Part shown: positions 36,086 to 48,889 of the stretch, one piece after another
How positions within the stretch are numbered: position 1 is the first letter of the stretch
Layout of the letters: each line of letters starts with the position of its first letter
Program-made: the position numbers and the translations under genes
From: Paulownia fortunei
Taxonomy: Eukaryota > Streptophyta > Magnoliopsida > Lamiales > Paulowniaceae
Assembly: GCA_019321725.1 (NCBI GenBank)
Contig: CM033115.1
Coordinates: 3,048,673 to 3,112,672 of the forward strand
Reading direction: 5' to 3'
DNA length: 64,000 nt
Notes under the pieces: model-generated
What the model was told of the DNA's origin: nothing
The model's database searches: none
What the model saw: the letters and a program-made list of their open reading frames with translations, nothing else

Positions 36086-38011
36086 TGGTCGGTTGTCGTA
36101 GGCCTATTAAATTTAAACCTTACTCTTCAATAAATGTTTAATGAGTATAGTACGAGTAAAAATTGATCCCAGAAGGATCAAGACTAATTGATTTACTATC
36201 GACTCAACTAACTAAAAACTTTAACTTAAAACCAAGACTTCAACAAGCAAACTCTAGAAATAAACAGCAAATGTTTAGGGGGGATTGAGTTGATTAACTA
36301 AGTTGTAGAAATTAAAATTAATTAAAATTCAAAGCAATGAAAATTAAATCAATAAGCAACAAGTGATTAAAGTAGGTTGAGGTTTCATTCGCCACTAATA
36401 AACAATGGATTGTAATTTCATATTAATATTATGAACAATTTACTAATGAAATTATCAACCGTAGGTAATAACAAGATCTACTACCCCAATCTTTCCTTAA
36501 TTTCTCGTTAGATAGAACAAACTCTCTATCTAATTCTCTACCCACCAAACAACCTAGAACAAGCTCTCTAAATTTAATCTAATGGATGCATTAAAACAAG
36601 AAAGATAAATTGATCTAAACAACAACCACACAAGTTCGAGTCATTTAACTTAGGTTATGTTTTCCATTACAATTAATAAAAATATCCCATAATTATTAAT
36701 TACAATTTACTACACATGATTAGAAATTCAAGACAATTACGGATCTAAAATCTCTAATCTAGTTATAGGGAATTTTCAAACCCGATTTGGTTGCACACTC
36801 AAATAAAGTAAGAAAATACCCAAAATACATTAAGTATAGAAAAACATAAACAACCTCAATTGAGAAATTAATCAATAATATCAAACATTCAATTACAAAA
36901 ACTCATATCTAGGGTTTTGAAATCAACCTCAACCAATAAAGAAGTTTAGCCTAATATGATAAGAAATCACAAGAGAATAAAAATTAGCAACATTGGGAAT
37001 AAAAAAAAACTTATTGGTTGAAGAAGATAGTTGAGGTTGATGGTAGATTATGAATGTCTCCTCCTCCAAGCCTCTTCCACTTTTTCTTTCTTGAATATCC
37101 AAAAACCCCAAGAGTGCTTTCAAAATGTGAATGATGTAGAGAATAAGTGAATCTGAAAATTGATGTTTGTGTTGAGATGATAGTGCCCTTTTATAAGGTG
37201 TGAGATGGTGATGTGATTTGGTGTAAAGTGTGAAAGGTGTGTTGTGCATTTGGTGTAAAGTGAGTAATGTGTGTGGTATGATATATGTATCTAGTGTATA
37301 CATATCACAAACATGTGTCAAAATGTGTAAAAGATTGCCACTTGCCACCATTCCAACCAAAAGTATCATTTTTGTTACATGGATAGCGCCTAGGTGCCAT
37401 ATTTCTCAAAGGGGACAGTAAGCACGGCGCTTAGGCGCCGATGCTACTATTTTCTTCTTCTCCAAAACGGCTGTTTGACACTGTGTATATCATTTCAACT
37501 GATTTTAGACCTCTTTATAAGCTGAATTGTCCTTCTATGTCTTCATAAGAATTATAGCCCTATCTATTATATATCTTTAGCCATTGGAATCAGATTAATA
37601 TCAGATTTGTGAAGAGAGTTATGTCAGATATACAAAGACTACCATATCTGAAAGTTTCAGTGTATGTTTGACTTTTTAACTGAATTTTACTCTTTGAAAT
37701 CAATTGAATTGAAAAACCTTGAAAACATTAAAGTTGTAGATCCATCTCTTATCTTTTCAATAAGATAAGAATCAGGTCAATTAAGCTTTGTATCAATCTT
37801 TTATGCCCAAAATACAGATATTGCCACAGTGGAACCGTGTCAATTTGGCCCGAGAATGCTTTTTTCAACTTCATTTTGGCTCATTTTCGATCTTTTCATT
37901 CTCAAACTCCTATCACACAAAACATTAATAAAAACATATTATTAATAAGAACAAAGCAAAGAAGACATAGAAGAATTGATACAAATAAATATAAAAAATA
38001 TACACCTATCA
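36086..38011 (-). mobile_element. 3' LTR (left) of the Athila-like element, 1926 bp
   Basis: On the minus strand it starts TGATAGGTG and ends ..CCGACCA. A minus-strand TATA box, CTTATAAAAG, is at 37188-37197. Open frames inside it (for example 36929-37369) are chance reading frames shared with the other LTR. Confidence 0.9.
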
Positions 38012-39937
38012 AATTCCCACAAACTTAACCTTTGCTTGTCCTCAAGTAAACCTAAAACAAAATATAAACACAAACTAAGCTAATCCACTTTCGTAGAAAA
38101 TTACGATTGCATTTAGTACAGGCAACAAGCCTTTAAACCCCTAAGTGAACCATAGAGGACGAGTTGTAGTCTCGTGAGGGCTTCTAGTGGTGATACCCAC
38201 AAACATCTATGACTTCTAACTTCCAACGATTAATTCTCTGGGAGCAACGAAATGATATGATAATGAAATCAAACAAATGTTGAATTTAACCCTTAGTTAT
38301 TCAAAAGTCAATAAATTTTCACAACAATCATACTCAAGTGTATGTGTGAATAGCTATTGTCAATAGTGATGAAACTATACATGATTCAAATAAGTGAATT
38401 CTCATGGAACCTCACAAAAGCTATCACCCAATTTCTAATGAAAGAATCGAACATTATAGGCTCTTTCTTTAGTATATATTTTCACTACACCGAAAGCACC
38501 ACATAAAATCAAAAGGTTTTAAATAATGGTTGTAATGTGGCCAAAGGGTGGTATGTGGTATAAGAAAGAAAGGGATAGGATGCAACAAAAATTCTAAAAA
38601 TTTCATGAAATGAGAGACATAAATTTCATCAGGGAATGATTCTCATAATCCACAAGTTTAAACATTGGGGCCTAATATCATTGTGTTGGACCCTTCTTTA
38701 TCATTCTCATCAACTTTGCATTATCACATTTGTAGTTGCAACTCACAATAAGTTTTTTATTTATTTATTTATTTTTTGCAACTTTCTTCATTCTTTTCTT
38801 TTTTTTTTTTTTTAGCTCCCCCACACTTATTTTCCATTTCAACCCAAATTTCTTTTGCAAGCTCACCTTGTCATTGAAGTGTCTCTCAAGTTCCAATTCA
38901 TTTTTAGAACAATGATAGGATAATAGTGTATTTAGGCTAGGTAAGAAGATATGGCTACCAATGAAAAACTTATTCAATAAAAGATTCAAAGTGGCTCACT
39001 ATGAGAGATGTTATTCTTGGAACATCATAAGGGAAACAAGTTGATTTGGCCATGGTGCTAGAAAGCCTAGTGCCTTAATCATTTTTCAAGTGATACTCAA
39101 TCAGTTGTTCGCCTCGATAGACCTCTGAAAGACTTCTAATATTCAACTTCCACTTGTCGAAACCTAAGTGATAATTAAAGTAAGGGTATATGAACTACCT
39201 ATTTTGACATGCTTGTTTCCATACCAAAGAACATAGCTATTTGTGTAAAAAGAGTTGAGTATGATCATCACAATAAATCAACCCAAGAATAACATAAATG
39301 TCTAAAACAACACCTATCGTCAAACACAACCATGACATTCATGCTCAATTCTCATCATAGAAGTTAAAAGAACACCTAGGACTCAAAAATTTAAAATCAA
39401 GACATAAATAAAACAAAACAGGAAAAAAAATAATAATAGAAAAAACATATAAGTCCTAAATCCTTCCCCCTACACTTAATTCTTACATTGTCCTCAATGT
39501 AAGCCTAAGCTACTAAAATAAATAATTAAATGCAATAGGGTTGGATTAGTATACACAAACAAAGTAAAAAAAAACTATATAAAATAAAATAGATAGAAAG
39601 AAAAGAGAGTGAGAGTTAGAAAGATCAAATCTGTGATTGTAAGCTCTCAATGTCTTCTTTTCCATCAATTGAGTTGCCTCCCAATAAGCGCTTAGTTTAC
39701 CATTCTCAGCCCGACATTGCCATATTTTTCACTGATCAACATATGCTGACATTGCCATCGTCCATCCAATCACCATCTTATGATTTCTAAGCACCTGAAA
39801 AAGTTTGTCTTCTAGTACTTGAGTGAGATCTTTAGCAATACGAACTAATAATGTTTCTCACTTAAGTAGACATATTTGAGATGGTTCGGGATTTGATTTT
39901 GCTCTATTGTAGGTGTTTTTACATCCTCTCTCATCTT
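38012..39937. other. Non-coding internal region of the Athila-like element
   Basis: 1.9 kb between the end of gag and the 3' LTR, without a recognisable domain. Full-length relatives carry pol and a long non-coding stretch here; pol is absent. It includes a T-rich run at about 38,795-38,812. Confidence 0.6.
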
Positions 39938-40926
39938 TCATTTATTGGTGCATAGCTCCTTGAGAAATTTTGCATAGTGGGGCATTTGCTTGATGGTATC
40001 AAGAAAAGAGATGTTTACCTCCACTTTTTGAAAAATTTCACGGATCTCCTTTTCATGCTCCTCTTTCTTAGACTTTGCTAACTTGCTAAGAAAAGATAGA
40101 TGTGCTATACAAGTATGAGAGAGAGGTTTAGAAGTGGTTACCGACTTTGGATTCTCTTTAACTATGAGTGGTAGATGAGTAGAAAAGTGAGAATCATCTA
40201 AGGAAGGGATGATATTACTTGATTCGCCATTCTCAACCTCTTTGGATGCTCTTTTTGTTAGCAAGCTAGTAGACTTCAATTGCTTCTCGGTTCTAAGAGC
40301 CATGGCACTTGCATCTTCTTTAGAATTCTCCATGGATTGGGAATGTAGCTTGCCCCATTCTTGAATTTCCAATCGGTTTAAGCTAGTGGCTATTTGCCTT
40401 ACTTGATTCTCAATATGTTGGAGACGGGTTTGTGTGGTTTGTTGAAATTGCATATTATTGATAACAAGTGCTTTCACAAGATCCTCCAAGGATGTGTCTG
40501 ATTGTTGTGGAGATTGGAAGGGTGATTGCACATTCAATTGGAGAAAATCCGATAGTTGGTTTGGCATTTGAATGGATTGGGTTGTTGTTGTTGGTTCCTG
40601 TATCTCAAATTTGGGTGATCATTCCATCCTTCATTATAAGTATTGGAGAATGGATTATAACTTTGCCTTGGTTGACCAAGAAATCCACCAATCACATTTG
40701 CTTGCTCCATAGAACCTTCTTGTATGAATAGGCACATATTTGTGAGATGTCCTACTATGCAACATACTCCACATACTTTGATTTGTTGCCCTGCAACCAT
40801 TTCATGCACTAAAGAGGTGAGGTGTGAGAGATTTTGTTCAATAAGTGATGTATGCACCTCATTGATACTTTTAGATAGCGGCTGTAAATCAGTGTAGGTA
40901 ATGAATTGTTGAAAATATAAAGCCAT
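39938..40926 (-). pseudogene. Partial gag of the Athila-like element, frameshifted
   Basis: The first part (40926-40534) holds a zinc knuckle CX2CX4HX4C (CGVCCIVGHLTNMC) followed by NPFSNTYNEGWNDHPNLRY, a hallmark of plant gypsy gag C-termini. The second part (40567-39938) is in another frame, so an indel lies near 40,560-40,570. It contains a coiled-coil-like stretch and ends with the typical DTIKQMPHYAKFLKELC motif before gag normally meets protease. The N-terminal capsid part is absent: the frame opens only about 110 bp after the 5' LTR. Confidence 0.85.
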
Positions 40927-41010
40927 ATTTATAATTAGAAAACAAAATAAAATAAACTAAGTAAAGTAAAATAAAAACTGAAAATGATAATGAATCAATT
41001 AGACGCTTGG

Positions 41011-41028
41011 TCCCCGGTAATGGCGCCA
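41011..41028 (-). other. Primer-binding site, tRNA-Asp type
   Basis: On the minus strand TGGCGCCATTACCGGGGA lies 6 nt after the LTR end. It matches the complement of a plant tRNA-Asp 3' end with two differences, as in Athila elements. Confidence 0.75.
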
Positions 41029-41034
41029 AAAACT

Positions 41035-43004
41035 TGGTCGGCTGTCGTAGGCCTACCAAATTTAAACCTTACTCTTCAATAAATGTTTAATAAGTATAGT
41101 ACGAGTAAGAGTCGATCCCATGAGAATCAAGACTAATTGATTTACTATCGACTCAACTAACTAAGAATTTTAACTTAAAACCAAGACTTCAACAAGCAAA
41201 CTCTAAAAATAAACAACAAATGTTTGGGGGAGATTAAGTTGATTAACTAAGTTGCAGAAATTAAAATTCAACGCAATAAAAATTAAATCAATAAGCAACA
41301 AGTGATTAAAGTAGATTGAAATTTCATTCGTCACCACTAGACAATGGATTGTAATTTCATATCAATATTATGAACAATTTACTAATGAAATTATCAACTG
41401 TAGGTAATAACAAGCTCTACTACCCCAATTTTTCTTTAGTTTCTCGTTAGATAGAACAAGCTCTCTATCTAATTCTCTATCCACCAAACAACCGAGAACA
41501 AGCTCTCTAAATTTAATCCAATAGATGCATTAAAACAAGAAAGATAGATTGATCTAAACAACAACCACACAAGCTCGAGTCATTTAACTTAGGTTATATT
41601 TTTCATTGCAATTAACAAAAATATCCCATAATCATTAATCACAATTTACTACATATGATTAGAAATTTAAGACAATTACGGATCTAAAATCTCTAATCTA
41701 GTTATAAGAAATTTTCAAACTCGATTTGGTTGCGCACCCAAACAAAGTAAGAAAATACCTAAAAGACATTAAGTATAGAAAAACATAAACAATTTCAATT
41801 GAAAATTTGATCAATAATATCAAACATTCAATTACAAAAACTCATGTCTAGGGCTTTGAAATCAACCTCAATCAATAAAGAAGTTTAGCCTAACATGATA
41901 AGAAATAACAAGAGAATAAAAATTAGTAACATTGGGAATCAAAGAAACTTATTGGTTGAAGAAGATAGTTGAGGTTGATGGTAGATTATGGATGTCTCCT
42001 CCTCCAAGCCTCTTCCACTTTTTCTTCCTTAAATATCCAAAAACCCCAGGAGTGCTTTCAAAATGTAAATGAAATAGAAAGTAAGTGAATCTGAAAATTA
42101 ATGTTTGTGTTGAGATGATAGTGCCCTTTTATAAAGTGTGAGATGGTGATGTGATTTGGTGTAAAGTGTGTAAGATGTGTTATGTATTTTGTGTAAAGTG
42201 AGGAAGGTGTGTTGTGCATTTGGTGTAAAGTGAGTAATGTGTGTGGTATGATATATGTATCTAGTGTATACATATCGCAAACATATGTCAAAAGGTATAA
42301 AGGATTGCCACTTGCCATCATTCCAACCAAAAGCATCAGTTTTGTTACATGGATAGCGCCTAGGTGCCATATTTCTTGAAGAGGACAGTAAGTACGGTGC
42401 TCAGGCGCTGAAAATAGGGCGCCTAGGTGCCGATGCTACTGTTTTCTTCTTCTCCAAAACGGCTGTCTAACACTATATATCCCATTTCAATTGATTTTAA
42501 ACCTCTTTATAGGCTGAACTGGCTTTCAGTATCTTCATAAGAATTGTAGCCCTATCTGTTAGCTATCTTTAACCACTTGAATCAGATCAATATCATATTT
42601 GTAGAGAGAATTATTCTAGATATACAAATATTGCCATATCTAAAAGTTTCAATGCATGTTTGACTTTTTAATCGAATTTTACTCTTTGAAATCAATTGAA
42701 TTGGAAAATCTTAAAAATATAAAAGTTGTATATCTATCTCTTATCTTTCCAATAAGATAAGAATTAGGTCAATTGAGCTTTGTATCAAACTTTTATACCC
42801 AAAATACAAATACTGTCGCAGTAAAATCGTGTCAATTTGGCCCAAGAATGCTTCTTTCAATTTTGTTTTGGCTCATTTTCGATTTTTTCATTCTCAAACT
42901 TCTATCACACACAAAATATTAATAAAAACATATTATTAATAAGAACAAAGCAAAGAAAACATAAAAGAATTGATACAAATAAATATAAAAATATGCACCT
43001 ATTA
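41035..43004 (-). mobile_element. 5' LTR (right) of the Athila-like element, 1970 bp
   Basis: Aligns throughout with 36086-38011. A minus-strand TATA box is at 42127-42136. The terminal TG has mutated to TA (43003-43004 on the plus strand reads TA in place of CA). It carries an extra unit of a GCGCC-TAGG-type motif near 42,405-42,430. Confidence 0.9.
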
Positions 43005-43009
43005 ATGAA
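43005..43009 (+). repeat. Target duplication, right (ATGAA)
   Basis: Partner of 36081-36085. Confidence 0.6.
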
Positions 43010-43700
43010 ATAGAGTTTACAGTGAAGATTGTTTTGAAAGTGACTTTGGTTGAAAATTTTGCCAAAGAATTTGAAATATGATGCCACAAAATTCAAATCA
43101 AATAATTTGGAGAAAATTTTCAAATGAAGAATTGCTGATTATATTTAATAAAGTTAGTGTTAAATAAAATTTGGGTTCAAACTAATTGACATTTGATTCT
43201 TGAGGAGACAAAGTAATATATAATTTATAATAGAAAGGGTAAAGTGAATTTATTATTTTATTTAATTTAGAGACATTTTTATCCATTAATATATTTTTTT
43301 AAATTTAGGGGATGTTTGGAGGTTTTATTAGTAGAGAGGGGTAATTCATATCAACCTTATCTATTGTGTGTTTGTGTGTGATAATGTGCTAATATTTTTT
43401 CATGTTATTTTTTTATTTCATAAAAGAATGATCAGCCCATTTATCTATTGATAATGCAGTAGATTTTGAATTTTCTTTCTAGGAGGAAAAATACTATTCA
43501 CTCTTAATTGATTTTTCCAAATACTTGTTCAAGTATAATTATACATTGATGACGAGGCAATTAGATCCTAATATTGTAAGTTTAATTTACATATCCGAAT
43601 TTCTTGTGTCTGAACAATACAATTAAATTTAAATACATAATTCAAATGATAGTTTGCTTAAGGAGAGCTTTTTTTTCGTTATTCTAATTACAGTGTATTG
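43010..43700. repeat. Segmental duplication copy 1, right part
   Basis: Resumes the collinearity interrupted by the LTR elements. 43,010-43,130 matches 49,325-49,450 (GGTTGAAAATTTTGC, TTTGCCAAAGAA), and 43,590-43,680 matches 50,545-50,640 (TGAACAATAC, TTAAATTTAAAT). Confidence 0.75.
43145..43345. repeat. Fragment related to the 20.3-21.3 kb TIR element
   Basis: Its TTTATAATAGAAAGGGTAAA and TTATTTTATTTAATTTAG stretches match 21,190-21,235 of the larger element in the same order and orientation. Only the right arm is present. Confidence 0.65.
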
Positions 43701-44969
43701 AAGGTAACAACCAACGGGAGAAGAAAGTATTTTTTATTCTATGTGAGTAGCTATAATAAGTCTAACCTCGATTCGCTTCAAGTTGAATCACTGTTTACAT
43801 TTTCAAAAATTACATTACATAAGAAACATTAGCTCTATTAGAGACCAACTATTAGAATATGAACTGATTTAAAAAAATAATACTTATATCTATTCCAATC
43901 AAAATGAATTTCTCGTCCAAATTCTTTTTTTTTTCTTTTACACAAAAAAATAGTTTCTTAATGAAGAAAGAAAAAGGTACAGATCATGGAGATAGATAAG
44001 GAAAATGCCAATCCCATGTACATGTTGGGCAGGAGCAGCTAAAATAGATGATCTGCTTCAACTCCATCTTCGAAGAGTTTATAAAATGCATTCCAATAAC
44101 TTGGAAATGGTTTTGAATCTTAGAATAGACTTCCCAATAATTGGTTTTGATTTATCTATTTGTGTTTTTAGTTCTTCATGTTTCATTTTGCCTCCAAGGA
44201 TTTTATCAAGATTTTGATAGCATTCTAATTGTTGTATTTTTTCGACAAAGATAAGAAAGAAAACGAAAGACAAATTGATGAAGAAGAAGAAAGTAAAGGG
44301 GAGAAAAAAAAAATGGGAGCAAAAAGATTTTTCCACTAATGGATTTAGTGGATATTCAACCTCATCACCAAATATTTACTTATTTGATAAAATTATGGCA
44401 CATTCACTAGAAATCAGGTCAAAGAGGTGCGATGGTGGTAAGTTAGCCTCACTCCAAAATATTTATTTGTGAAGTATAGGAAAGAGGTAAGAAGGCTTGA
44501 CTAATTATAAAGAGCACACAAGTATGAGGTTTACAAGAATAGAGCTTTCATTACATGAGAGCACTCAAACTTGGATTAATTTACAAATGACATGCTACCT
44601 GTATTTATAGTTTTCACCTCTAAAGTTTTTCAAGAATATTACCAAAATATTTTATAAGATATTTGTTAGAAGCTTTCCACAAATTTTCTTACCTACAACT
44701 TTATTTTCCTGTTTGGATCCTTTTATTACAATCTACATTTATTTATATCTAACTAGATTATTTTAGAATCTTCTACAAGTTTCTACATACTACACCCATA
44801 TAGGATATTTTAAGATATTCCATAATTTTGTACATTTTTTGGAACATTCTAGAAGCTTCCATCTGGCATAAGTATAGTTCTCTTGATGTCATCAAACAAT
44901 GAGGAACATGCATTTTTGAGCCTCCAAGCTTTAATCTACACAAAACAAACACAACCAAATCAACATCTT

Positions 44970-45305
44970 ATAGGATATTTTGGAATTTATATTACATTTA
45001 ATCTTATTTTAAAAATAAGTTGTTAAAATATTTGGATAAAATAATATTATGAAACTTTTAAAATATTAGTAATGATAATTTTATAATTAAAAATTATTAA
45101 AATTAAAGAAGTTTGCTAAAAAAAATCTTATTTTTAAAATAAATTGGGGTTGAGGTATTTTTTTTAGAAGCTTATAAGCTTTCAAATATTTTTTTATCTT
45201 ATAAAATCTTTACAAAAATAACAAATATTTTTTGACGGCTTATAAACTCTTAAATAACTTATATGATATTTTAAAATTTTTATAAATTCAGTCAAACACC
45301 TCTTA
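44970..45305. repeat. Dispersed MITE-like repeat, copy 1 (inverted relative to 55.3-55.7 kb)
   Basis: TTATTTTAAAAATAAGTTGTT, TTTGGATAAAATAA and TTAGTAATGATAATTTTAT recur in reverse complement at 55,480-55,640, along with GCTTATAAGCT-like motifs. Size and composition suit a MITE; termini are not resolved. Confidence 0.65.
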
Positions 45306-45462
45306 GATGACAACTTGAGAGATAATTTTGCCCTTGAGTGTTATGTAATATGCCAATCCTATTTTTCTCATTTGAATGAACTGATATACTATTTTCAGCT
45401 TGATTCTATAGCCAACGAAGCCAACAAATTAGTCTTATCATCATCGATGATAGAAATTTATA

Positions 45463-45750
45463 GAAAAAAGAGGTTGCGGTATAGGCGGGGGTTGTAGCCA
45501 CTTTGTAGAAAAAAGAAAAGGGGTAGAAAAAAAAAAAAAAGAATGAAAAAGAAAAGTGTTGGACACAAAGAGAAGATGAAAAGGAGCATGAGGAAGTAGA
45601 AGAAAGTGTGGCGATCAGCACCAACAGGAATAAGAGGAAGAAGAAGAGAAGAAAAAAAGAAAAAAAGAGGTGGGGGTGGGAGTGTACATCATTGCTGGAG
45701 AATGAGAGAATAAAAAGGAGAAGACAAAACAAGAAAAGAAGAAAATAATG
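45463..45750 (+). repeat. Purine-rich (G/A) tract, about 290 bp
   Basis: The plus strand is nearly all A and G, with AAG/GAA/GGAAG patterns and few pyrimidines. This explains the Ser/Phe-rich frames on the other strand. Confidence 0.85.
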
Positions 45751-46342
45751 CAGCGGGCGCCAATCGCACTAGAAAATTCCATACTACCCAAGTGATCGGT
45801 GCCCAAATAGTTCTATGTAACATTAAATATGTGAAATTTAATGTCACAAAGGAAATGATGATTTCATTTTATATGATCTAATGCTTTACAATCTAACTTG
45901 AGTAGTACCCACTTAAGTGCCAGGAACAGCATGAGAGAGAATTCTGAATTATGCTCTGTAATTGAAAATATATAATAAATATATTACCTCAAAAAATCTT
46001 GTTTTTATAGAGGTGCTGCAACACGTTTACTGAAAAAATGAACCGAATTCTCAATAAATGCTTATGAATTTTACATAGGTCGATATTTCGAGTAACTAAC
46101 AGTTGAAAAAAAAGGTGTCGGGAAACATTTCGTTATTTTAGTCAACATTTAGTATATGCACACTGAGTATATCAGTGTAATAATAATATTACTATATGAT
46201 AGTGTAATAATTGGTGATAGTATTTATGCCTATGAGTCTGGGTCTATATTCTGAACATTGGGCTACTCTTTAAACTTATAAACCTGGCTGGGCCCATGTA
46301 TGGAGCCATTTTCAGATCCTCGCCCCCCCAAAAAAAAAAAAA

Positions 46343-46360
46343 ACACACACACACACACAC
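46343..46360. repeat. (AC)n microsatellite preceded by poly(C) and poly(A)
   Basis: Nine AC units after a run of C and A. Confidence 0.9.
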
Positions 46361-48187
46361 AATAATTGCGATATTTTCCCTTAAATTTACTGTTTCAAGT
46401 TAAATCACATATTACTAAAAAATTAGTATTATAAAAATTGTTGTCATACAAAAATAATTCAACTTTTATTTATTTATTCTTCTCTTTTTGCTACTATATC
46501 CAAACTTGTGGGGGCACTGTCAGATAAGTGCCGGGGGAGGGGGGGTAAAACAATAGTGATTGTTATTATTCTTATAATTTTAAATATGTTTAGGACAGGC
46601 AGCATAAATGTATTTTAAGGGGCATGTAGTGTCAGTGGTTCCAAAAGTTTCTTCTTTAATGGATTTGAAGTTAACTTCTTGTGCTTGAATCTTTTAAGTA
46701 GGGCATTGATTCCATTAAGTTGGTAATGAACTAACCCTAGTTCTACTTTTGTCATAAATTAGTTCAAAATTGTCATATCTTGCTCACCACTTGAAATTCA
46801 AATTTTCTCCAAGATCAAGGGTCTACTATACGTTATCCAAACATGGTATTCGGATACTGAATTTTAGTGAGAAAAATAAAAGACAAAATTTCATTTAACC
46901 CGCTTATATTATGAGTTGAAATAATAATCGGTTATATTAATAGATTTTTGAGCGAATTGTCCTTTCTACCCTCCTAATTTTTGTAGAAAACAATATTTTG
47001 TCTTCCTCCATTTTAAAATAGACATTAAACCGACACCTTTCCTTGGAAGATATCACTAATTTTTCCTACTTTATCCATCATTTGACCAAAATAGAATATT
47101 AGTTTTAAATTTAAAATACATTGCTCATAAAGTCTATACTGTTTTCCCTCTACATAATTATCACGTTTTTCATTATATTATGCATTGGTAATAAACCCCC
47201 TAAAAGTTTCAAATTTATTCTTTTCTAACATGCATGCATTAAGCTTTATTACTTTGAATCGACAAAAGAAAGGTCTTGTGGTGTAGTCCTTTTTATACAA
47301 GTGATGAAGAAATTTAATATATAATCATATATATATATATATGCCTCATTTAGTTTTTTTATATTTTTCACATTTAGTTCAAATTATTAAATTTAAAAAC
47401 TCAAGATTTCACAACCAAAGTTCTAGTTGATAACTATTTAATTTATTCAATAGTCGATGCATAAATATTAATATTGTGTGTGCGCGTGCGGCCATGTGTA
47501 AATATATATGTGTCCTTTATCTATGTGTGTGAGTACTTATTACACATTTTCAGTTTTTTGGATTTTCAATACTGAATTATCAAGAAAAAATCAAAATACG
47601 ATAGTGAAATTGAAATTTTATTGGTTGTCTTAATTCCTTGATCCCTGGTTTTTGAAGTATTATTTTTCTTTCTTTAATTCATATCATGTGAATCACTAAA
47701 CAAAAAAATAATAAATATAAATTCCTGGCCAACAAATTATTTTTCCATATTTCATTCATCACTGAACTAACAGTACTTAAACTATCCACATGAACTTATC
47801 TCATGATTACATAGGGTAAAAATGATATGAGAAAAGAGGAAAAATCCAATATGGGTAGAGATGAGATAGTGGAAAATTGAGTGAAAATAGAGAGAGCATA
47901 GGATGTTTGTAGGAAACCCTTAAATTATGACATGTTTTACTTCATTAATTATTTATATTATAAATATATTATATTATTGAGTCACTTGAAAAAAGTTGTC
48001 CAACTAATCAATATCTTTTTTTAAAAAAAATTAATCAACAGTTGTTAATTGATTATTTAATTTTGGACCTTGTCTAGAGTTGATTGTTGGTGTAATGATA
48101 CATGTATTATTCCACTAAAAATAATAATCGTAACTTTTCATATACATATTAATGCCCATTATGTCAATTTAAATCACTAGGAATAAC

Positions 48188-48212
48188 TATATATATATAT
48201 ATATATATATAT
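48188..48212. repeat. (TA)n microsatellite
   Basis: About 12 dinucleotides. Confidence 0.85.
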
Positions 48213-48479
48213 TAATCATCACACATTTTTTATAGATTTGACTCTCTTATCTTTGGACCATGAGTTAAGAGGGGGTTATACAATTCACCCTAGGTTTTTC
48301 TAGGAGAATAAAATCCAGTACTTATAACTTTTCTTCCCTTTTTCCCTATTTGTTCTAGACAATATAGAATTTAGATGAGTTTTAAAATTGTTGAGAGAAC
48401 AAAACATGGCATCTATATGCCATCTACTTTGGTTAATTTGCTTTGAATAAAGCAGAAACAAGAATATAGAGGAAAAAAA

Positions 48480-48720
48480 AATTACGGGCAATTCGATTCT
48501 TCCCTTTATAACATAATGAATTTTTTTATTTTTTTTCATGTAGATCTGTTTTTCCAAATCTCCAGATAATCTCATCATTAGAGCACTGTAATGACCTTTA
48601 ACTGCACCATTTGCTTTGATTAAAGTTGATCACTTTTTGCTTTGCTATGCATCTAATTCGATTTGTTTTGTACTAGATTAGTGTATATGTTGCCAAACCA
48701 AAGGAATTACAATAGATTAG
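48480..48720. other. Best-preserved block of the duplication, copy 2
   Basis: Partner of 32180-32410. Runs of near identity include TTAGAGCACT.TAATGACC, TTTGATTAAAGTTGATCAC and TTTGCTATGCAT. Confidence 0.6.
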
Positions 48721-48889
48721 AGTAGAATCGTTGTCGATTTGTTTGTAATAGTGAGGATTTGTTTGTAATAGTGCAGATCGAATTCTAATTAAAAAAATTA
48801 AAAGAAATAAAAAGAGTAGTTTGCGACAAATAAACCCTAAGTGAACGTAGTTCCTAAATATCAATCATGTTCGTACAAGGTAGATAGAG

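Larger units (their letters stand above)
36086..43004 (-). mobile_element. Athila-like Ty3/gypsy LTR retrotransposon, gag-only, non-autonomous, 6.9 kb
   Basis: Two long direct repeats (36086-38011 and 41035-43004) enclose 3,023 bp. Orientation is minus: a tRNA-Asp-type primer site adjoins the right LTR and a polypurine-type tract (GTTTGTGGGAATT) adjoins the left LTR. Flanking 5 bp are ATGAG and ATGAA. Only a broken, partial gag is present, with no protease, RT, RNase H or integrase, so movement needed proteins from a relative. The LTRs differ at many sites and by a 22-bp insertion, so the insertion is not recent. Confidence 0.9.
43700..46220. other. Intergenic spacer between duplication copies
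   Basis: No convincing gene. Contains a dispersed repeat (44,970-45,305) and a purine-rich tract (45,463-45,750). The Lys-rich and Phe/Ser-rich open frames here are products of low-complexity DNA. Confidence 0.5.

Noticed and set aside
36929..37369. 146-codon minus-strand open frame
   Set aside because: It lies inside the left LTR, and diverged broken versions occur in the right LTR (42058-42370). Composition follows low-complexity GTGTAAAGTGTG repeats. Not a gene.
45406..45732. 108-codon Phe/Ser/Leu-rich frame that looks like membrane segments
   Set aside because: It is the complement of a G/A-rich tract; runs of F, L and S arise from low-complexity DNA.
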